A DNA stretch of 64,000 nucleotides from Cristatella mucedo (GCA_009760855.2 WPIO01000004.1:541501-605500), one strand, 5' to 3'. Shown: positions 1 to 13,036, counted from the stretch's first letter. The notes: a model not told the origin generated them from the sequence alone. Numbers and translations: made by a program.

Positions 1-1340
1 CCTGTGTAGAGGCACGGTCGGCCCGAGTCGGCTTGGGTGCACTGCTTATTTTCAGCTGCTCCCAGCCTTCCTAAGTCTCATGCCCTTGCGACTCCGAGGC
101 TGAGCCCTCAGGTCAAGGGCATGGTTAGCTGAACACCACCTTTCAATTCTGTTGGCTGGTGGTCCTAAGGATTGCCGACACCTGAAAATCATGGTGTGCT
201 CAAGAAAGCCGTCCTGTATTATTGGGCATGTATTGTTGCTGCTGCCTTGCCATAGAGCCGTCTGTTGAGCAGGTGCAAATGCCCAAACCATCTGTTTCTC
301 CAGACTCCGAAGGTCCGCTGGGCATCTATCATCTGCATCCGTGCTGTTGTAGAGTACCCGTGTTCGGCCCACCAGGCTGATTGCAGCAGTTCACAGCAAT
401 CGATGATCATCATTTGTCGTTTTGTTTCACCTCAGCCACCTGCGAGTTGGTGGTAAAGCTTCGGTTTCAGTTGCATGGCCTTAAGCTGGCAGTAGTCGTT
501 GCCCGAGTTATGATTGCTTAAATGTGTGAGTGGCTGCTACAGGCCGAAGCACATTGGAGCCCAGCCTAAGCAGCTGCGAAGACCGGCGATCCCGAAGCAT
601 TTACTGTAGCTTTACCGTTACGAAGAGCATCGGTCCCTGGGAAACCAATGTGTGCCAGCTCTCTGATTTGTAGGTATAGGCAGCGAAAATCCGCTTGCTC
701 AGCCTCTCCGGCTGCGTTTGAATGAAAGACTTGAGATCGCTTAGCTATTTTCGATAGAATAGGACTGGCCATGTGGGTACCGAACCTGTCTCCATCTTTA
801 GCTGTGCTCGTGCTGCAATTCCATGCATTCTGCTAATCCATCGAAGATTCAGTGGATGATCCCTGAGATGCACTCTGATCGATGGTGACAGCAGAGTGAG
901 CTACGAGAGGCCGAGCCGTGTCGTGCTGCTACTTTTTGAGGGACCTGTAAATGCTATAGATGCACCCTGATAATCACAGCTCGACCAAAACAGAAAGCCG
1001 TCACGTTGATTGATGAAATTGGAAACGTTAGAGTAATGTAGTTGTAGTAATACGACATTTGTTTATTACTCAAAGAAACGTAAATCTCTATGCCCTCTTT
1101 GTATGGTAAAAAAGAAGTAAATTCGCAATTGGCAGATCGTCTTTGAAGCTAACTGTGGATATATGGTGGCTACTGATGTACATATAATAAAAAAGTTTTT
1201 TTATTGTTGCATGTCTTCGGCCAGGCCTTCAAAAATTTCAGAACATTGAACGTTGTCTCCGAATGTTCCTGAAGCTCGGGTGATTTCAAGTGTACTCAAA
1301 GCTACTCTCTAAATCTTTGAACAGTGCAGCCTGGCGGAGA
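1..1340. other. Anonymous sequence with no supported gene
   Basis: No splice-bounded coding segment, tRNA or recognisable transposon was seen on either strand. Short open frames here have no family-like motifs. I looked specifically for the upstream Ldh2 exon and did not find it. Confidence 0.6.
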
Positions 1341-1365
1341 GCATGAGCCTTAGCACGTCACCAGC

Positions 1366-1475
1366 ATGTGTGTGTGTGTCTGTTTGTTTGCATGTGTTTG
1401 TGTGTGTCTGTTTGTGTGTGTGTGTATGTGTGTGTGTGTGTGTGTGTGTGTATATTTGTGTGTGTTTGTGGGTGT

Positions 1476-1546
<71 letters not shown>

Positions 1547-1569
1547 TATTTGTGTGTGTTTGTGGGTGT

Positions 1570-1616
<47 letters not shown>

Positions 1617-1620
1617 TGTT

Positions 1621-1664
<44 letters not shown>

Positions 1665-1670
1665 TGTCTG
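1366..1670. repeat. Compound (GT)n microsatellite, about 300 bp
   Basis: GT dinucleotides are broken by TTTG, TCTG and TATA-type interruptions. A block of about 130 bp is itself repeated, with the same TATTTGTGTGTGTTTGTGGG interruption at about 1452 and again near 1548, so part of the array duplicated as a unit. Confidence 0.95.
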
Positions 1671-2239
1671 TCGGTGTTCGCATGCTTACATGGGGTTTGG
1701 CTCGAAAAAGCTCAGGCTCCCGACTAGGGTCAATGTGACAGGAGAATACTATCGAAACATGGCATCCCTTGTAGTAGCTGCTTTTAATTTGCCATCGCAA
1801 TACGTGCGGCAAGGAGTTTCCGGTTGCAGTTTGGACCCAGACAGGCAGAAGAGCCGTGGGGGTATGGGCAGGGAGTGAGTGTAGGCAGGAGGCGTGCACA
1901 TTCTTTAATGAGTTTGGTTAAGAGTGCTGTGGTGCAGAGACCGATCTGAGGTTCCGAGCAGGCTATGATGTGGCTACGGTAGCACTCAGCTCAATAGCCC
2001 AAAGCCTTCGTTGAAGCCGCCACTAGCAGCGTAGCAGCTTCTATTACTGTTTATAGTCTGTGCTCTGTGTCTCTGAAATCCAGCTGAGAAATTCGGCCAG
2101 GAAAGTAGGCAGCTTGGAGCCAGCCGACTTGTGACGATTGGAAGACCGTCGTGCAATCGACGGCATTGGCTTCCTTGCAGAAAATTCTCAATTTTGGGTT
2201 TTGCATGTGATATGGCCGACCTTTCCGGTTTGTGCCCAT

Positions 2240-3056
2240 GTCTTGCATCACATCTCTCTACATATCAAAGACACTGGAACGGGTCGTGGCAGACCAGCTG
2301 AACTCGTATATCGAAACCTCACACCTTGCTAGTAAGTTCCAGTCTGGCTTTAGAGCTAATCACTCCACAGAGTCAGCATTGCTTCGGGTATACAACGACC
2401 TACTTAGGAATGCAGACATGGGTAGAGTGTCTCTTCTTGTTTAGCTCGATCTTTCGGCAGCTTTTGATACCATCGATCACAAAGTACTTCTAGAGCGCCT
2501 CTCATCTCGCCTGGGCATCACTGGCACTGCTGTGCAGTGGTTCAGGTCCTATCTCAGTGGGAGACTCCAGAGTGTTGACGTGAATGGACAAAGATCATCT
2601 GAAGTACCTCTAAAATATGGAGTACCTCAGGGCTCTGTGCTAGGTCCGGTCCTTTTCACCGTCTATACTCTCCCTCTTGCTGATGTGATTGCCAAGCACA
2701 ATCTAGGCTTTCACTTCTATGCGGATGACACTCAGTTGTACCTTTGCTTTGATCCCTCCCAGCCTTCGAGCACCTCAAATTCTCTCAACTCACTTGCTGC
2801 ATGCATTGATGACATCCGATCATGGATGGCAGCAAATTTTCTAAAACTAAACGATGATAAAACTAACTTACTAGTTATGGGCAAACCTAGTGTTATTCAG
2901 AAATTGGAAAGGCTGACTTTCAAAATTGGCTCTGCCAGCATATCTCCAGTTGCATCAGCTCGAAATCTAGGTGTCATATTCCAAAGCGACCTCTCGTTAG
3001 ACGACCACATCAGCTCCACAGTCAAATCAGCCTATTTTCAGCTTCATAACATAACA
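2240..3056 (+). pseudogene. L2-A LINE, reverse-transcriptase fragment (5' truncated)
   Basis: An L2/CR1-type non-LTR reverse transcriptase. In one frame it shows LERVVADQLNSY, FQSGFRANHSTESALLRV, FDTIDH, then PQGSVLGP (from about 2616) and the catalytic FYADD box (about 2715-2729), ending near LDDHISS. One in-frame TAG (2442-2444) interrupts the frame just before the LDLSAAFD motif. A sister copy at 15.2 kb has TTG at that place, so this is a point nonsense change. The endonuclease end is missing on the left. On the right the frame runs into a (CATAA)n stretch (about 3041-3063) and then into L2-A 3' UTR in the opposite orientation. Confidence 0.9.
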
Positions 3057-3062
3057 TAACAT

Positions 3063-3180
3063 AAGGGCAACGTAACATGTGGTTAGTGGCAACACGCACA
3101 GTGTCAATATGCACAATGTGGTATAGTTAGTGGTAACATGCACAGTGCCAATATGCACAATATGGTTAGTGCATGTAGGT
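3063..3180 (-). mobile_element. L2-A 3' UTR fragment, inverted relative to the adjoining RT
   Basis: Antisense copies of the L2-A 3' UTR motif (TGGTTAGTGGTAACATGCAC and close variants) occur about three times. The same motif is seen in minus copies at 16.2, 18.3, 35.1 and 46.3 kb. It sits tail-to-tail against the + strand RT fragment. Confidence 0.75.
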
Positions 3181-3214
3181 ATGCCCATTCAATAAAGAAA
3201 AAGGTGATCTGATC

Positions 3215-3372
3215 TAGAAGCCACATTTTATATAGCAGCAGAAGAGCCTTCGAGCCCACTCACCACCACTTGCAGTGATCAATAAAGAATCCTCCACTGC
3301 AGGACTCGAACCCACGACCTCGGTCGCTAAGAGTGAGCATCTTACCCATGGGCTAAGATCCAGTGGCAAGGG
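3215..3372 (-). mobile_element. SINE-B copy, tRNA-derived, minus strand
   Basis: Read on the minus strand it gives an A-box-like TTAGCCCATGGGTAAG, a B box GGTTCGAGTCC, then CTGCAGTGGAGGATTCTTTA, CTGCAAGTGGTGGT, GAAGGCTCTTCTGC and TATATAAAATG. This order is shared by all SINE-B copies. Confidence 0.8.
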
Positions 3373-3396
3373 TTCATTTGAAAATGTATCAATCAT

Positions 3397-3560
3397 TGAT
3401 CTCATGGGGAAGCCCAGTGGTAAGGTGTTGCAACTTCACGAACCTGGTCTTGGGTTGGAGTCCTGAAGCTGGCAGTTCTTGATTGAATGGTAGCACCCGG
3501 GTGTAAGCTGTTGCCACTGCCGATGCCGTTTGAGAGGTTGTTAAATAAGCTGCTCATTGC
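3397..3560 (+). mobile_element. SINE-B copy, plus strand, diverged
   Basis: It has an A-box-like GCCCAGTGGTAAGG, a degenerate B box (GGTTGGAGTCC), CTGAAGCTGGCAGTTCTT and a GAGGTTGTTAAATAAGC tail. It lies head-to-head with the SINE-B copy just upstream. Confidence 0.7.
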
Positions 3561-3820
3561 TATGTTTAAATTTCACCATCTTATTATATAGTTTGTCCGT
3601 TTGCGGTGGGCTAATGCGCTCGTTCTCTGCTGGACCCAGCAGAGGCTTGCTATGCCACTAGCACCTTCTTGACATTGCTTCAGTGGTGGCAAGAAACCCT
3701 TGCTCCATTGTAAAAGACTACACTGACGTGATTCCCATCTGGATCATGTTTTAGCTCGCTGCTCTTCTCTATCTAGCATCTCTTCTTTTCTTGATCTATT
3801 TTTCTTTCTTGTTCACCTAC

Positions 3821-3840
3821 TCTCTCTCTCTCGCTTTCTC

Positions 3841-3917
<77 letters not shown>
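3821..3917. repeat. (CT)n microsatellite 138 bp upstream of exon A
   Basis: Nearly pure CT with GTCT interruptions at the left. It lies on the sense strand of the Ldh2 gene, ending about 138 bp before the exon A acceptor. Confidence 0.95.
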
Positions 3918-3920
<3 letters not shown>

Positions 3921-4054
3921 GCACACGACAGCAATCCTGCTTTGTCTCGTCATAGCGTGGGAAGGAATGCATTCTGCATGTTTCGTTGCTTTGCTGTTTC
4001 AAGACAGCATCTTTTACCTCCCTAGTCAGCATTGCTAGCCCGTGCTTTTTGTAG

Positions 4055-4173
4055 CCGGATACAAGGGCTACGGCCTGGCTATGCTTGTGGAGATCTTTTG
4101 TGGTATACTCGGCGATGCCGCTTATGCTAACAAAATTCGGAGGTGGAAGATGTGCGACAGGCCAGCAAATTTG
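4055..4173 (+). CDS. Ldh2-family dehydrogenase, internal exon A (glycine-rich GYKGYGL segment)
   Basis: The exon encodes a segment typical of the malate/L-lactate/ureidoglycolate dehydrogenase (Ldh2) family, NAD(P)-dependent 2-hydroxyacid oxidoreductases. Visible motifs are GYKGYGLAMLVEIFCGIL near the start, then AYANKIRRW, then PANL at the end. It is bounded by a pyrimidine-rich acceptor (TGCTTTTTGTAG, AG at 4053-4054) and a strong donor GTGAGT at 4174. The exon is 119 bp: two bases complete a split codon and 39 full codons follow, ending in phase 0. The family continues PANL directly into GQCF, which is exactly how exon B begins at 32079. I could not find the preceding exon in the first 4 kb, so the catalytic N-terminal half lies outside the window. 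The family assignment rests on motif memory, not a search. Confidence 0.85.
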
Positions 4174-5130
4174 GTGAGTTATCTGGGAGGCGTGTACCGA
4201 AAGTGCAATTCGTTTGTTTTGCACTAAAGGCATTGCTTGCCACTGAAAACGGCCCGTGCAAAAAGTATAGGACAGAGCTTCGGTCATTGTTTCTTAGTTT
4301 AAGTATAACGTGCTCATGCTTCAGCCCTAGGTCGTGGATTCAACTTTTTGCAGCTGGTAATTTTTAGCTGCCAAACTGCTTGTTGCAAGCTTGGTAAAAC
4401 TGTGGCGTTTCCTTGCCTGCGTTGATTTATAGGGTAAAACGGGCTGTTGAATTAGCCTACCTTTATGTAAAGTGCAAAACGAAAAAAGAATAATCAAACG
4501 CATGTAAGGCCCAAAATAACATATCTACAGAAAAAATTTCCCGATCTCTGCATCATAATTTTCTTGTATTCCAACTAGTTAACCTTTCTAGATTGAGGTA
4601 CAAGTACATGAGTGAAGCTTGTTGAGGTTTAGTCTTGTGACTTTTATACAGCTTCATTTTCAGCATAGCTTGATGTTTTGTAAATTCCATACCACAGCTA
4701 ATACTTCACATATCAGAATGAATTTTGGAGTGCAAGTTCAGCTTTGCTTGTACGACATGGAAGAGTTTTTTATTTCGATTGATTAAATTTTGCTGTACAT
4801 GTTATCAAACGTCCTGGAGCTTTATTTTCTGAAACACGGAGATGTGCAGCAAAATGTATCCAACCGAAATTTAAAAAAATTTTGTATCGTCATACAAGCA
4901 GATGAACTCGCATGTCAAATTACACTCTGATACATGAAGTATTAGCCGAGTTATGGAATTTTCAATGCATTAGGGAAGTTTGAGTGAAACTCAAACCTCA
5001 CCAGGTGCAGAAAAGTCGTTGTCGTTGCCTAATTCATTAGATCTTGTTTGAAAGTTCTATGAGAATTTAGAGCTAACTATGGCAAGGAAACTGCTTGCCT
5101 CATGTTTACAATAATCTTTTAAACAGTACT
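4174..5130. other. AT-rich intronic sequence, mostly anonymous
   Basis: A GGCTGTTGAATTAGCC motif near 4442 resembles the SINE-B tail, with a weak B-box-like stretch near 4331, so a heavily decayed SINE-B is possible. Otherwise I see nothing. Confidence 0.4.
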
Positions 5131-5139
5131 AGTCAAGGT

Positions 5140-6345
<1,206 letters not shown>

Positions 6346-6349
6346 TACT

Positions 6350-7800
6350 ACTGGCACTGAGCTAAACTGAATTAGATATTACCTCCTGTGTCTTATTGGA
6401 GGGTTGAAGGTGCTTGTTCTTTACGACCAAGGTCGGATTTGAATCGTGACATAATTCCTTTCCTCCATATGCAGACTGCCTTGAAAAAGATTTAGTTCTC
6501 TTAGGATGCCATGCTTTATTACCGTTGTTATTACTGTTTTATCAACTATGTGACTGCGAGTATCTTAGAAAGATGCTGTCCGGCTGAGAAGTTGAAGTAC
6601 CCACGCACCAAGATTGAAGTCTCAGCAAGTAGTGCAGGCGTTGGCCCGAAATATTACCGGCAAGCCACTCCGACTTGTAAGCTGCAAGCACCGGGCTTTC
6701 TGACAAGGCGTAAACCTAGGCAGCTAGCATTTTCAGCGTGACGTCAGCCCACCAGGTGCTTGATTGAAGAGGTCTCGAACCCGAAGAGCAATGCCGAGGA
6801 GGTCCAGATGGCCCGGGCAGCCGTTTTGCTGCCGTCTGCCTTCATCTGCTGCCGCAGTGACGTCTGCTGCCAGGTGGATCTGCGAGGTGGCCCATGTCGC
6901 TGTCTACAAGAGATTCCCCGACAAGTCCAGACCAGATCAGCCTGCCTGCCCGCCCGCCAATGTCCGAGCCGGCTTAGTTAGGCCGAGCGGCTAGCGGCTC
7001 TTTGGCAGCATGCGAGCAGCACCGACAGTCGCGCCGCCGGGCTAGCCCGGGCTTTCGAGCTCGTCTCTTCCACCGGTGCATGTTGCTCGTTCTCGTTGAG
7101 CAGCTCGCCAGCTCGAAGGAATGGCAATAGGACTCGCCACATTGAACAGCTGTCCCACTTTTACCTAGCGCTCTGTGGAGCGCTAAAAGTAGGGCTATTG
7201 TGTGCAGCCGGCGTGGAGCGCTTGTTGGAAGCCGGTGGCAAGCGAACAGGCAGACGCGGGCGCTTGCAAGGGTGCTTGCTAGCGTGGAAGGATGCGCACC
7301 AACTACTGACTACTATAACTATTGCTAACTATTACTATACTACTCGCGGGCCGTTTGGAAATTTCGCTTTGCATTGAACTTTATCACTGCAGACGACCCA
7401 GCAGATGGCTCGCTTGTATGTGCCGCCCTGGCTTAGGCTTAGGCGATGAAAGCATCGTGAATGCTGAAACCGGATGGCAAAAAAGTGGCGGCCCAGCTTC
7501 TGGCTCTTCTCCGGTCAGCAGCAGTTCTTTAAGTGGCCAAAGCCGAGGTTCCTGCTGAGGCAGCAGGCTTCTGCCAGTGAGGCAGTTACGACCGCTGCTT
7601 TTGGGAATGATCCCACAGCAGGCGTAGTGGTTGTTATTGATACCAAAGTTTGCAATTATAAAAGTGCTCATTTTGAAGTTTAATTCAATGAGAGTTTAGC
7701 TTGTCTTCCACTGCTCGGTCCAGTGTATTGTATGAAGCCGGAAGTAGCAAGAAGTTACGCAATCTCTCCTGGTCTAGTGTTGCATTCGTAAGGAGTGGCC
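6350..7800. other. Anonymous intronic sequence
   Basis: A tRNA-like patch near 6410-6460 (GGTGCTTGTTCTTTACGACC and TTTGAATCGTGA) may be a decayed SINE-B. The rest has open frames without recognisable motifs. Confidence 0.4.
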
Positions 7801-7805
7801 TGTTC

Positions 7806-9240
7806 TCAGGATGCAGAAACAAGACCTGATGCTCGTGACATGCTTATTGTGCTGGTTAAATGGGGCAGCAGCACATCTGTGCATCCAGGAACTGATGGAA
7901 AATAGTCCATTTGTGGGTGTGTTACCTTGGGGATAGACTTTCTCATGTTATTTATCTTGTTGACACAAAACCTAGTGAACCAGTGAGCTAAATCACCACA
8001 ATGATCTTTAGGCAATGTACGGACCTGCAAGTGGTCGCAGACATGGTTCAAGGATGGCATCAGCTTGTTTGGATTGTGCATATGTGTTTCATGTGTGCAC
8101 ATGTTTTTAGCAGAAGCTAGGCTGGGCCCTAGATTGAATATATTGGTACGTTCCACCATAGTCCACGAATGTCAGTCGATGGACAGTCAGACCCGATCGT
8201 TTGCATTCTTTCTCAAGCTGTTGCTTAGTAGGCCTGGCTAATTTAAAGTTTGATGTAAGCCATTTGCCATCTGGCCAGAGCATCCGACGGCCCTGGTTTG
8301 GGCACAGGGGTGACCGCAATTGTGCGTTCGTGCAATGCAGCATATGTGAAAGGCCTTAAGAGAGATTTTAAGTTCTCTTAGGGCGTTACACGAATGAATT
8401 GTATACACACCCACATGCAGGCTCGTGCATGCCCGCACGCGCACACGCGCACACACACACACACACACACACAGGCACACTCTCACTCTCTCACACTCAC
8501 ACATAGATATTAACACTGTGCTTTTTCTGGGGGCAAAAAGGTGGATTGGGTAGCAGGAGCGAGGAAGCTATTTTCCTGCAGGCATCATCAACGTCGATGG
8601 TTTTATTGATTTGCGACTCGCAGATAATTTTAGAAAGACCGAAAGGGACACAGACTGAATTAGATCCGTCTGGTCAGGCGTTCAGAACTAGGGACTAATA
8701 AGAGTAGCTTGCAGTCTGGTAAGAGTATCGTATCGAGTGTATGACCGTTGTTGTGAATGTGGCCATAATTGTGTGCCACAACAGAAAATAAATCGGTCAT
8801 TTTATGACGTTCGGCACATAAGGTTTCAGTTGGGTCATCGAAACGAATTTTGAAATTATCAGTTACAAGCTAGAAACGATTTCTGGTCCACAGAGCCCGA
8901 ACAAGGTCAGAAAAATCCTTAAAAATGGAAGAATTTATGCAACCGGGGAAGGGGGCGCGATAGATCACTGGCACCTGTTTTAGCTCACTGTTCTGAGAGA
9001 TTCAAAAAAGAGATTCGAAAGATTGTTTTAATTGGACCGGAAATGGTTTAAAATTTAAAAAGCACTATCTCCGCCAGTTCCAATTGATCTTGGGTTACAT
9101 ATGACCGAGCAGCGTATGGGAATGCATGGGTTATCAGGTAGTTTGTAGATTTCATCCAGATCTCGGTCAAAGCAAGCTGGTCAACGGCGTTGTCAGGAGT
9201 CTTTTGACGTATTATTGAGCGGTTATTACACATTGGATGT
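7806..9240 (-). pseudogene. L2-A LINE 5' part: APE endonuclease and linker, minus strand
   Basis: Reading the minus strand from 9240: LALTEIWM matches the TETW block of APE-type endonucleases. Around 8800-8720 come FKIRFDDP, then HKMTDLF and HTLDTILL, matching the (S)GHTLD block near the end of that domain. From about 8050 come LAHWFTRFCVNKINNMRKSI and HPQMDYFP, matching the linker before the RT in L2 elements. Stops and indels break the frame. A plus-strand SINE-A with a CA tail is inserted at about 8293-8480. This is the only endonuclease-bearing L2-A piece in the window. Confidence 0.75.
8293..8480 (+). mobile_element. Degenerate SINE-A copy with (CA)n tail
   Basis: CCTGGTTTGG matches the SINE-A head. 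GCATATGTGAAAGGCC and AGAGATTTTAAGTTCTCTTA followed by GGGCGTTACACGAATGAATT match the SINE-A 3' hairpin. The B box is lost. The tail leads into an ACGCGCACAC to (AC)n run ending about 8474. Confidence 0.65.
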
Positions 9241-11007
9241 GAACTCCTTTGACGGATCGTAAGAGTGGCCGCCTGAGTGCGAGAAGGCTGATAACCACTA
9301 AGCTTTGAGATTGATTCGCACGGAGGGGCCTGAGCTAGTGCAAGCTCGACAGATCGAGACTGTGCAGGACTGTCGCCCCCTCTCGCCTTCTCTTGCTACC
9401 GTTGGCCTTCATGAGGGAGATTACCAATGCCGGTGGCTTAACGACAATAGGCGATGCCAAATAGCGGGCCCGGCAAGCAGCTGCGAAAATCCAGCTCGCT
9501 TCGGCGGTCGTCGTCGGTGCAGCCGAGTATGAGAAAGGAAGAAGAATGAGATGATGGTGAGAAAGCATGCAAGAAGGCTTCTCGGGAAAGTGCATATAGT
9601 CAGGTAATGTGCACTGTTAACAGTGGGTGGGTAGGTGTGTTGCGTTGTGTCCGACTTGGCATCTACTTCGTAGGAGCGGATGAAAATGTGTGTGTGTGGC
9701 TGCAAAGCCCAAGCATCCCACAATAATAGGAACTTGCCCCGGATGCCTCGATAAATTCGAGCGTGGGATCGGCAGCCCATGCATGCTGCTTCCCTAGCAC
9801 CTGTAGGTGACACGCCCTGGGATTGCGATTGATCGGCTGGCAAAACAGGGAGGCTAAAAGTGTGGCTGGCTCCTACTGACTTGACATGACGCCAGGATGT
9901 CTGGTGGTCCGGTAAGAATGCCAAGTAGACGGCAGGGAGGGCACGAGGGAGCGATCACTGAGCATTTAGACGTCCATAACCTCACGTCTCCGTAGGTACT
10001 CCGGCTTAGAGAGAGAAAAAAAACACCAGTGTGATTCAAGCCGGCATTGGTTGCTGTATCGGTCGCAGAACAATCAGAAGGCACCAGAACCGTGAGCGAT
10101 TTTTCTTATGTCTATGTTGGGGTTGACTTAAGTAAAACACAGGCCTTACTGGCCATCGATCGAGGCAAGTCTGCACGCAGTCTCGACTTGAGTGTGTCTG
10201 TCCATTCGAGAATGAGCACTGTGAGTTTGCACTCGACATAATGGCACTATATGGCATTTTGCAGTGAGCGGCTTGTAAACCGCAACACGAGAAGGCCCCT
10301 GCCCCTCTGCTCTGTCGTTTGCGTCCAGACAGACAGCCCATCTGACCTTTGTGCAATCTTCGAGCTTTTCTTTCTGTCGAAACTGCTATCAGGCTGGAAT
10401 CGAGTGGGCCTGAACTGTTGTCAGCGTGATGCTGCTTCTGCCATTTTATAAAGAGTTTGCCCGATCGACGTGCGTGCGACAATACCACGACGGATCTAGG
10501 ATTCGTGCTCGCTCGTGCCCAAGGGGAGTACAGGCAAATTTTGCCTGATGGACATGCGACAGTGCCACGACGGATCTAGGATACCTGCTCAAGGGGAGCA
10601 CAGGCAAAGTTCAATCTCAGCGCGAACACGTTGCCTGGGAGGCAGTGGAAGCAGCAGAACGGCAGACTAGTCGCCTGCTTGAGCTCGGATGCAGATCCCG
10701 TGTGAGCGAGCGCTCATGTGCGCTAGACAACGGGGGGGGGGGGGGGTAGCTGAGCTGTAGTGCCAAATAGTGCGAGCTGCCGAAGCGCTGACGCCTCGGA
10801 TACGATGGCCAGCGAAAGTTGGTCCGGAAGTCTGCGTAGTGCTCAACAAGGTTTTGATTGCCTCCGTAAGAAAGGGCAAAAAGAAAGAGGCAAAAGCATG
10901 GGCTGTACGGGTCTTTGTCCGTATGTTAAGTGAAAAAACGATGCCATCTCAGAGTGAGTCATTCATCCATGCCAGCAAAGGACTGCTAGACTGCGGACGA
11001 TCCTGTT
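9241..11007. other. Anonymous intronic sequence with a tandem duplication and a G15 run
   Basis: An imperfect duplication of about 85 bp is seen (about 10458-10542 and 10543-10602; both contain CCACGACGGATCTAGGAT and GGGGAGNACAGGCAAA). A 15-base G run stands at 10732-10746. No gene is supported. Confidence 0.6.
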
Positions 11008-11160
11008 TTTAATAATAATAATAACAATAATAATAGTGCACTTGATAAAGCGCCCTCAGAGAACTTAATCTCTTTCTAGGCGCTTTACATTGGCTGCAAA
11101 GGGACACGCAATTGAATTTTTAGCAGATGACAGCACATGCTAGCAAACTTATCGAGTCAG
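11008..11160 (-). mobile_element. L2-A 3' terminal fragment, minus strand
   Basis: On the + strand: (AAT)n, CACTTGATAAAGCGCCCTCA, GAGAACTTAATCTCTTTCTA, GGCGCTTTACATTGGCTGCA, then decayed 3' UTR. This is a 5'-truncated copy. Confidence 0.85.
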
Positions 11161-12099
11161 AGATGGCCGAGTCAGTGCCAGGTGCTGCGCAACGGCTGAC
11201 AGCTTGCATGGAGGACTTGCAGAGGGCGGCAAGAGCAGCATTCGCCGGCCATTCCATCATCCCTCGTTGCCGGGATCTAAGTTGCACTTGCTCATTAGTG
11301 CTCTAGAACTATCTGAGTGTAAAAAGCGAGCCTTCCCGGCCGAGTCGGCAATGTCGACGTTTAGCTAGAACTCTCTCACCTGCGGATCCCATCGGTCCGG
11401 CGGCACCCCTTAACATCTCTGCAGAAGCCAGTGGCCAGCTTCTCCCTGGGCAATTGGATGGCGCAGGCAGTGGAGGCCGCCCCGGGCTCGGTCGGTGGCT
11501 GGCCACCGCTGAATGCTCGACTGTGTGCCACGTGACAGACGCTGTGCAAACTCGATGGCTCTACATAGACTGCTCCTCGGGATCTGCCCGAGTGGCCTTG
11601 GTGGCCCTAGCGTGCGTGCGTCAGGCACTCTCTGGCTCGACCGTGCAGGTGTGTGTAATTACGATAAAGGTGGAGGTGGTCTGCCTGTAGGCCGATTTGC
11701 CTGCCAGCCAGCTAGCCAGTTATGTGCAAGCCGGGCTGGGCTGCCTTGGCCAACGACAATGGCAGCTTCTGTGTATGGCGACGAAACTGTGCTGCTTTGT
11801 CGTAGCCTCGCCTGCACAACCACCTAACCTGTCCACACGCTGCTGCGCGAGTGCACACGGAGCCTTGAGCTGGAGCGACTCTCCTCTCTCGTTTTAACGG
11901 GTCTTTGGTTTTACTGCCGAGGTGGAAGGGCAATGCAACCGCTCCTCCTTCCCTAACGCATACAACTCTGCCATCTTCTTCTGGCGATCCTCGGCGAGCC
12001 TCGTTCTGGTGGACCTCGTCGGCTGCAGCTGGGAACTGCGGAGCCTTTCATTATGTATTTCGCTAGATTGACGGGACGCATCCTCCACTCATTCAAAGT
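11161..12099. other. Anonymous intronic sequence
   Basis: Moderately GC-rich. Several overlapping open frames on both strands lack motifs. Nothing is supported. Confidence 0.5.
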
Positions 12100-12226
12100 A
12101 CGCAGGCCCCAAGAGAACTTACTCTCTATTCAGGCGCTTCGCATATGCCTCGGGTCTCGAGCCCACGACCTCATCCAGACCTTAGTCGGGGCGAGCTCCT
12201 TATCCGCTGAACCAACCCAGCTCGGC
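12100..12226 (-). mobile_element. SINE-A copy, minus strand
   Basis: Minus strand: GCCGAGCTGGGTTGGTTCAG head, GTGGGCTCGAGACCC B-box region, ATATGCGAAGCGCC, GAATAGAGAGTAAGTTCTCT tail hairpin. There is no long tail repeat. Confidence 0.85.
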
Positions 12227-12484
12227 ATTGTGGGATTGGCAGAATACCGGCGATTGCTGTGCTCCGTAGCCTTCGGCGTGCTGCAGCTGCACCTGATTGG
12301 CCAGCCAGGGGAAGTACAGCAAAGCCTCGCCTACAGCCCAGCAAGAGGAAAGTACAGCAAGGGAGGAGAGTACAGTAGTCCGGAAGGTCGTGACCATATG
12401 GTGCAAGTTGTTAATCTTCTTCAGGGTTTGATTGCAAAAAGGCGGTGAGCTTTTTGTGAATCGCACATGTATGCCCTGAAAATT

Positions 12485-12542
12485 TTTATTTGAATGAATA
12501 TTTAACATTTCTGTTTATTTGAATGAATATTTAACATTTCTG
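12485..12542. repeat. Perfect tandem duplication, 2 x 29 bp
   Basis: Two identical 29-bp units beginning TTTATTTGAATGAATATT at 12485 and 12514. Perfect identity implies a recent event. Confidence 0.95.
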
Positions 12543-13036
12543 TGCCTGCACCTTATTAGAGCCGTGCCTATTGTTAGGCACTGCTCTTCAAAAGTTTCCA
12601 TGCACCTGGCCCATCGCTCTGAGATCGGTTGTTGTTGATGCCAGTATTTGACTAAGTCATTAAGCTCATTCTTAAATTGTAGCAATCGGTCAATATACTT
12701 TTGCACAATTTGGAATTTCCTGCGCTCGGCTTAATAAATAACTTCATTCGTCCCCAACCGAGTCAATGGTTCCCATGTAAACAGATGGTGATGTGTGCTC
12801 ACATGACTATCCTTCCCCCCTGGGATGCCATCTAGCAGAACCTATGTTTGGCCCATTTTGTAACCAACGATGCCTCGGCCAATGGTGAGCTAAGGTACCC
12901 GGACATCTCCTTGACCTGTTGCATCCAGCCCCTGCAATAGAATTGCTCGGTACACGACCAGAACATGCTGCCAGTTGCACATCTTTCTGAGGTTACAAAA
13001 GGGATTTTGATGTGGCTGCATGTAGATGGCCATTAA

